64,000 nt of DNA from positions 1-64,000 of the forward strand of contig CALYLW010000976.1 in NCBI GenBank assembly GCA_944989445.1, given 5' to 3'. The notes under the pieces are model-generated. The model saw only the letters and a program-made list of their open reading frames with translations, did no database searches and was not told the DNA's origin. This DNA comes from Ampullaceana balthica. Lineage: Eukaryota > Mollusca > Gastropoda > Lymnaeidae. Shown in pieces: positions 60,301 through 64,000 of this stretch. Numbering within the stretch: position 1 is the stretch's first letter; every line of letters starts with the position of its first letter. Position numbers and translations under genes: made by a program.

Positions 60301-61785
60301 AGACAGCCGCTCATCTTATCAGATAGACATCCGCACATCTTATCAGATAGACAGCCGCACATCTTATCAGATAGACAGCCGCTCATCTTATCAGATAGAC
60401 AGCCGCACATCTTATCAGATAGACAGCCGCTCATCTTATCAGATAGACAGCCGCACATCTTATCAGATAGACAGCCGCACATCTTATCAGATAGACAGCC
60501 GCACATCTTATCAGATAGACAGCCGCACATCTTATCAGATAGACAGCCGCACATATTATCAGATAGACAGCCACACATCTTATCAGATAGACAGCCGCAC
60601 ATATTATCAGATAGACAGTCGCACATCTTATCAGATAGACAGCCGCACATCTTATCAGATAGACAGCCGCTCATCTTATCAGATAGACAGCCGCTCATCT
60701 TATCAGATAGACAGCCGCACATCTTATCAGATAGACAGCCGCACATCTTATCAGATAGACAGCCGCTCATCTTATCAGATAGACAGCCGCACATCTTATC
60801 AGATAGACAGCCGCTCATCTTATCAGATAGACAGCCGCACATCTTATCAGATAGACAGCCGCACATCTTATCAGATAGACAGCCGCACATCTTATCAGAT
60901 AGACAGCCGCACATCTTATCAGATTGACAGCCGCACATTGTATCAGATAGACAGCCGCACATCTTATCAGATAGACAGCCGCACATGATCTTATCAGATA
61001 GACAGCCGTCAATCTTATCAGATAGAGAGCCACACATCTTATCAGATAGACAGCCGTACATCTTATACGACGACACAATCTCAGAAAAGTGCATGGATCT
61101 TTTGAAGTTTTTGTGCAATGTTTACTCAGTGTTCTCCTCCTGTGAAGTTTCAAAATAAAAATAAATTTGTCCAGGAAGTTTTAAAAAAATAGCGTCTTCT
61201 CAATCTCCACCTTAGAAAGAGTTCTGATGACAGAGGCATGGCGCAGAGAAAGAGTTCTTAGGACGTAGGCATGGCGCAGCAAGTTCTAGGATTTCTGTCA
61301 ACGAATGAAAAGACCATTTAGATAATTTGTTTGTGTATGGCAGCCATGTGTACCGTAAACGTTGCCCCCCACCCCACCCCATGCCATCCCACGAACTCAC
61401 CACTTGCCGGTTGTGTCAGGGTCACATGTCCCCTCGGCCGAGTTGTAGGAGGTCCCGGCCAGGCAGACGTCTCTCTGCTGGGTGTGACCTTTACAGTGGA
61501 CGTACTGGTCGCAGTAGAGGCAGGAGGCGTAGAGTCCATCCGGTACGACTTTGTTGTAGGAGAAGCAGGCGTCTACGCAGCCCTTATAGACTTCGGGTAG
61601 TAGAATGGGTTGGGGGGAGGGGGGAGTTATAGAAACACGTCAGCTCAAGTTATTTACATTTCAATCAAATCACAGCATCGCGACAAGAAAATGGGATTTT
61701 TTTAAAAGGGGGTTGCAGCAGAAACCTCAAACTTCGTTCATCGATCTCCGCTGCAGTAACTTTTTTGGAGTTGAATTGATGAGTG

Positions 61786-61818
<33 letters not shown>

Positions 61819-62335
61819 TTTCTGGGCTGATTCTTGCATTTGACGGCTAAAATGTGTTTGCAAAAAGAGGTGGAGATTTTAAAAATGAATTATAGCGGTT
61901 TTTTCTTTTTTCAGTGGACTTTGGGTCAAAGCCATCACAAGTGACGTCACAGCAGACGTTGGTGACGTAACAGCAGATGGTGGTGACGTCACAGCAGACG
62001 GTGGTGATGTCACAGCAGACGGTGGTGACGTCACAGCAGACGGTAGTGACGTCACAGCAGACGGTGGTGCCTAGCAGTACATGTGTGTGAGGCGTGAGGT
62101 ATTTGTGTAATGGCTAGGACATGTATGAGAGGTATTTGTGTAATGGCTAGGACATGTATGAGAGGTATTTGTGTGTGTGTGTTTAAAAACCATTTCATTT
62201 TCTTTAATGCAAATTTTTAATTACGTTTCCTTTCTAATAATCTTTTTTTTTCAAGTAACCGTACCTTTTTCTCCTGGTTTAGTCACAGACACCTTGGTGA
62301 TGTTGAGGCCATTGGAGGTGGCCAGAGTAGCGTTG
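57395..62335 (-). CDS. Secreted chitin-binding (CBM14-like) protein with (QQYPx)n tail, 5' incomplete
   Basis: Minus-strand exons, 5' to 3': 62335-62265, 61590-61401, 58325-57395, joined by GT-AG sites in phases 1, 2; stop at 57397-57395. The first visible exon encodes NATLATSNGLNITKVSVTKP. The second holds a peritrophin-A/CBM14-like Cys pattern: GCVDACF, VPDGLYASCLYCDQYVHC, DVCLAGTSYNSAEGTC. The last exon starts with a helical stretch (NREQLIQLVQSVVDRRANWG) and then about 250 residues rich in Pro, Gln and Tyr, with QQYP repeats. The start codon and any signal peptide lie outside the window or were not found. A role in shell, cuticle or gut matrix is plausible but inferred. A minus-strand AATAAA is at 57239-57234. 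The intron before the last exon holds a 24-bp array of about 76 copies and a LINE tail. Confidence 0.75.
58375..58520. repeat. Degenerate atgagttaatgacat repeat, about 7 copies
   Basis: About 21-24-bp steps just outside the acceptor of the last exon of the chitin-binding gene (intron side). Confidence 0.8.
58856..59090 (+). mobile_element. 3' end of a non-LTR retrotransposon (LINE) with GAT-rich tail
   Basis: The plus strand encodes KEGRPRMTWRRELEADTKKS and, after a frame change in a run of nine G (about 58970-58978), LERLAQDRDAWRAFVCGLCP before a stop. This C-terminal signature (GRPR.TW ... AQDR..WR..V..LC) is common at the end of invertebrate LINE ORF2 proteins. A (GATGAT)n-like tail follows at 59065-59088. 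The copy is severely 5'-truncated and lies antisense in the last intron of the chitin-binding gene. Confidence 0.7.
59235..61070. repeat. 24-bp minisatellite, about 76 copies, in an intron
   Basis: Unit agatagacagccgcacatct + tatc. Because 24 is a multiple of 3, the minus strand stays open for 692 codons (MCGCLSDK)n and another frame for 267; these are not genes. Variant units (cgctcat, ggcagtcg, catccgtac) recur in the same order several times, so multi-unit blocks were duplicated. Confidence 0.96.
61775..61822. repeat. (GT)n microsatellite
   Basis: A gtgtgt run of about 45 bp in an intron of the chitin-binding gene. Confidence 0.95.
61940..62072. repeat. 21-bp repeat x6, each with a CRE-like TGACGTCA site
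   Basis: Unit gtgacgtcacagcagacggt + g. Four copies keep the full palindrome TGACGTCA (cAMP-response element consensus) and two are one base off (tgacgtaa, tgatgtca). It lies in an intron of the chitin-binding gene. Confidence 0.9.
62098..62172. repeat. 33-bp repeat x2.3
   Basis: Unit gaggtatttgtgtaatggct + aggacatgtatga. Confidence 0.85.
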
Positions 62336-62398
62336 CTGGGGATGAGATGACGTCAATCAGAAACTTTAAACAAAACAAACCCGTAAAAACATAGTGAT

Positions 62399-62903
62399 GG
62401 TCCCTTATATATGAGACATAACTAAAAGTATTTACACATATTTACAGTTTACAGACTGAATCTGTCTTTACTCCCCTTTGCTTTTAACCCTGGTGGGGGG
62501 GTGGGAGATGGGAAAGGTCTTGTCACCGATCGCTGGGCCGAGCTCAGCGTGACACGCAAAATGTAAACAAAAGCACGCCGGTTTACCTGGTTTAAGCACA
62601 AGATGTGTTCACCTGTGGCTGGGGTGAAGTCAAGTGACCCGTAAAATGTAAACGATAGCGACTTCTACATATAGTTTATATAGATAAACTAAAAATGCAT
62701 TAATGTAATAACTGTACGTACGATCGATCTGAAATTTTGATACGATGCATTGTTAGGTAACACGGGACAGTGTGCCAAATTTTAGCTCGATGCCTTCACG
62801 GGAAGTGGGTCATTTTTGACTTTTGTTTTTCCGCCCGACGTACGAAGAGATGACGACAGACAGAGATAAAGAGACAAAATTTCGAAGTTAATATAAGGGA
62901 TTT
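62399..62903. mobile_element. MITE family A, copy 5 (reverse)
   Basis: Reverse orientation relative to copy 4: it begins with tcccttatatatgagacata and ends with ttaatataagggattt. The core is read as gatcgatctgaaattttgat. It lies about 37 bp from copy 6. The left terminal bases are eroded. Confidence 0.65.
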
Positions 62904-62940
62904 AATAAAACAAACCCGTAAAAACAAAGTTTTTGGCTAT

Positions 62941-63459
62941 AAATCCCTTATATATGAGACATAACTAACAGTATTGATTATTTTCAAACATTTACAGACT
63001 GAATCTGTCTTAACTCCAGTTTGCTTCATAACCCTGGAGGGGGGAAGGGGTGGGTGGGAGGGGGAGAGGGGAAAAGTCTGGTCACCGATTCGCTTGACCG
63101 AGCTCAGAGTGACACGTAAAATGTAAACAAAAGCGCCCGTCGCTTCGTTGGGTCGCCTCAATGCGTCAGCTCAAAATTTCACGTGGGAAAAAAACAATAA
63201 CAAACAGTGAATTTAAATTACATACCTCATATAAGGATAAACAAAAAATGCATTAATTTAATTACGGTACGTTCGATCGATCTGAAATTTTGATACGATG
63301 CATTGTTAGGTTAGACGGGTCCGTGTGCCAAATTTCAGTTCGATCGGATCACGGGAAGTGGGTCATTTTCGACTTTTGTTTTTCCGCCCGCCGAGCCCAT
63401 GAGAGAGATGATGAGAGAGAGACAGACAGAGACGGCCGCGAAGTTAATATAAGGGATTT
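62941..63459. mobile_element. MITE family A, copy 6 (reverse)
   Basis: It begins AAATCCCTTATATATGAG and ends TTAATATAAGGGATTT, nearly the mirror of copy 4, including the purine-rich tract at 63038-63074 and the gagag tract near 63400-63430. It is the best preserved reverse copy. Confidence 0.75.
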
Positions 63460-64000
63460 AAAAACAGAGTTGTGTCCCCTAACGTTTGTTACCAGCGTGT
63501 TTCTAGTTTTATGTTGCACCACGAGTTACCTCCTCAACAAGATTGGAGTAGATCGGTCATGATGATAGAACTACGAGAACGTTTAGAGTTTGGGCGGTGA
63601 TGGTGGAGTGGATGAAAGTACACAAATATCATTGCTCTATAGCCAGCGTCATATGATCTTCTTTATTGTGGATAAGAAATATCATTTAAAAAACAACAAC
63701 ATTGTAATAATTGTATCCATTTTCATCTCATGGCGTGAGAAAACGATTAGGAAATTTTTCCGTCTGGGATATTACAAAAATATAATAATAAATCGAACCA
63801 TTTAAAGGACTAACGTGTGGGTGATTAGATATAATATTGCACCAAAAAAATAAAATCCAAACTCCAGTACTATTTAAAATTACTTTCGGTTAGCATGTTT
63901 CAATTTCCTTATTTCACTTTAAGCAAGTCAAAAATTTCACGAACCTGTAGCAATATAATTATTGGGCCATTAAAAAATGTTTTGTCTAATTTTAGACTTT
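63460..64000. other. No feature recognised at the right edge
   Basis: AT-rich sequence to the window end. I looked on the minus strand for the first exon of the chitin-binding gene (start codon and signal peptide) and found none I could support. Confidence 0.4.

Noticed and set aside
59040..61118. 692-codon minus-strand ORF rich in Cys (MCGCLSDK repeats)
   Set aside because: It is the 24-bp array read in a stop-free frame; another frame of the same strand is also open. No start context, splice support or non-repeat domain.

Overview
The window is animal nuclear DNA: long genes split into many short exons by GT-AG introns, AATAAA polyadenylation signals, and several eukaryotic transposon families. 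A chitin-binding secreted protein with a Pro/Gln/Tyr-rich tail, the Penelope-like element and the very high minisatellite load fit a lophotrochozoan, most likely a mollusc. Species cannot be read from the sequence. All gene models below were assembled by eye from splice sites, reading phase and recalled family sequences; no alignment or RNA data were available.

Layout. (1) 84-33814, plus strand: 33 coding exons of NUP188, an inner-ring scaffold nucleoporin; the first part of the gene lies left of the window. Its introns hold most of the tandem arrays, several MITEs (non-autonomous DNA elements) and a broken Penelope-like element (27.7-29.1 kb). (2) 34.8-40.1 kb: intergenic, with a hAT-like MITE, a 2.2-kb 43-bp array and a 19/20-bp array. 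(3) 40142-42673, plus: a complete three-exon gene for the mitochondrial ATP synthase inhibitor IF1, unusually long and lacking the mammalian His pair. (4) 45187-48982, plus: a long Ser-rich open region cut by about seven frame changes, then an intact BACK-like plus possibly jacalin-like 3' part ending in a spliced last exon. (5) 49.4-54.1 kb: a satellite block of 21/22-bp units punctuated by six related hairpin modules. (6) 57395-62335, minus: three exons of a secreted chitin-binding (CBM14-like) protein with (QQYPx)n repeats; one intron carries an array of about 76 copies of a 24-bp unit. (7) 62.4-63.5 kb: two adjacent copies of a MITE that recurs through the window.

Roughly 30% of the window is minisatellite by my rough sum of array lengths. 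The most notable pattern is that many NUP188 arrays start at exon-intron junctions and therefore multiply real splice sites: 52 bp x about 16 at exon 10, 91 bp x 3 at exon 15, 33 bp x 2 at exon 19, 18 bp x 5 at exon 25, 35 bp x about 13 at exon 32, and duplicated acceptors at exons 23 and 31. At exons 19 and 25 the extra donors stay in frame without a stop codon, so they could lengthen the protein in steps of 11 or 6 residues.
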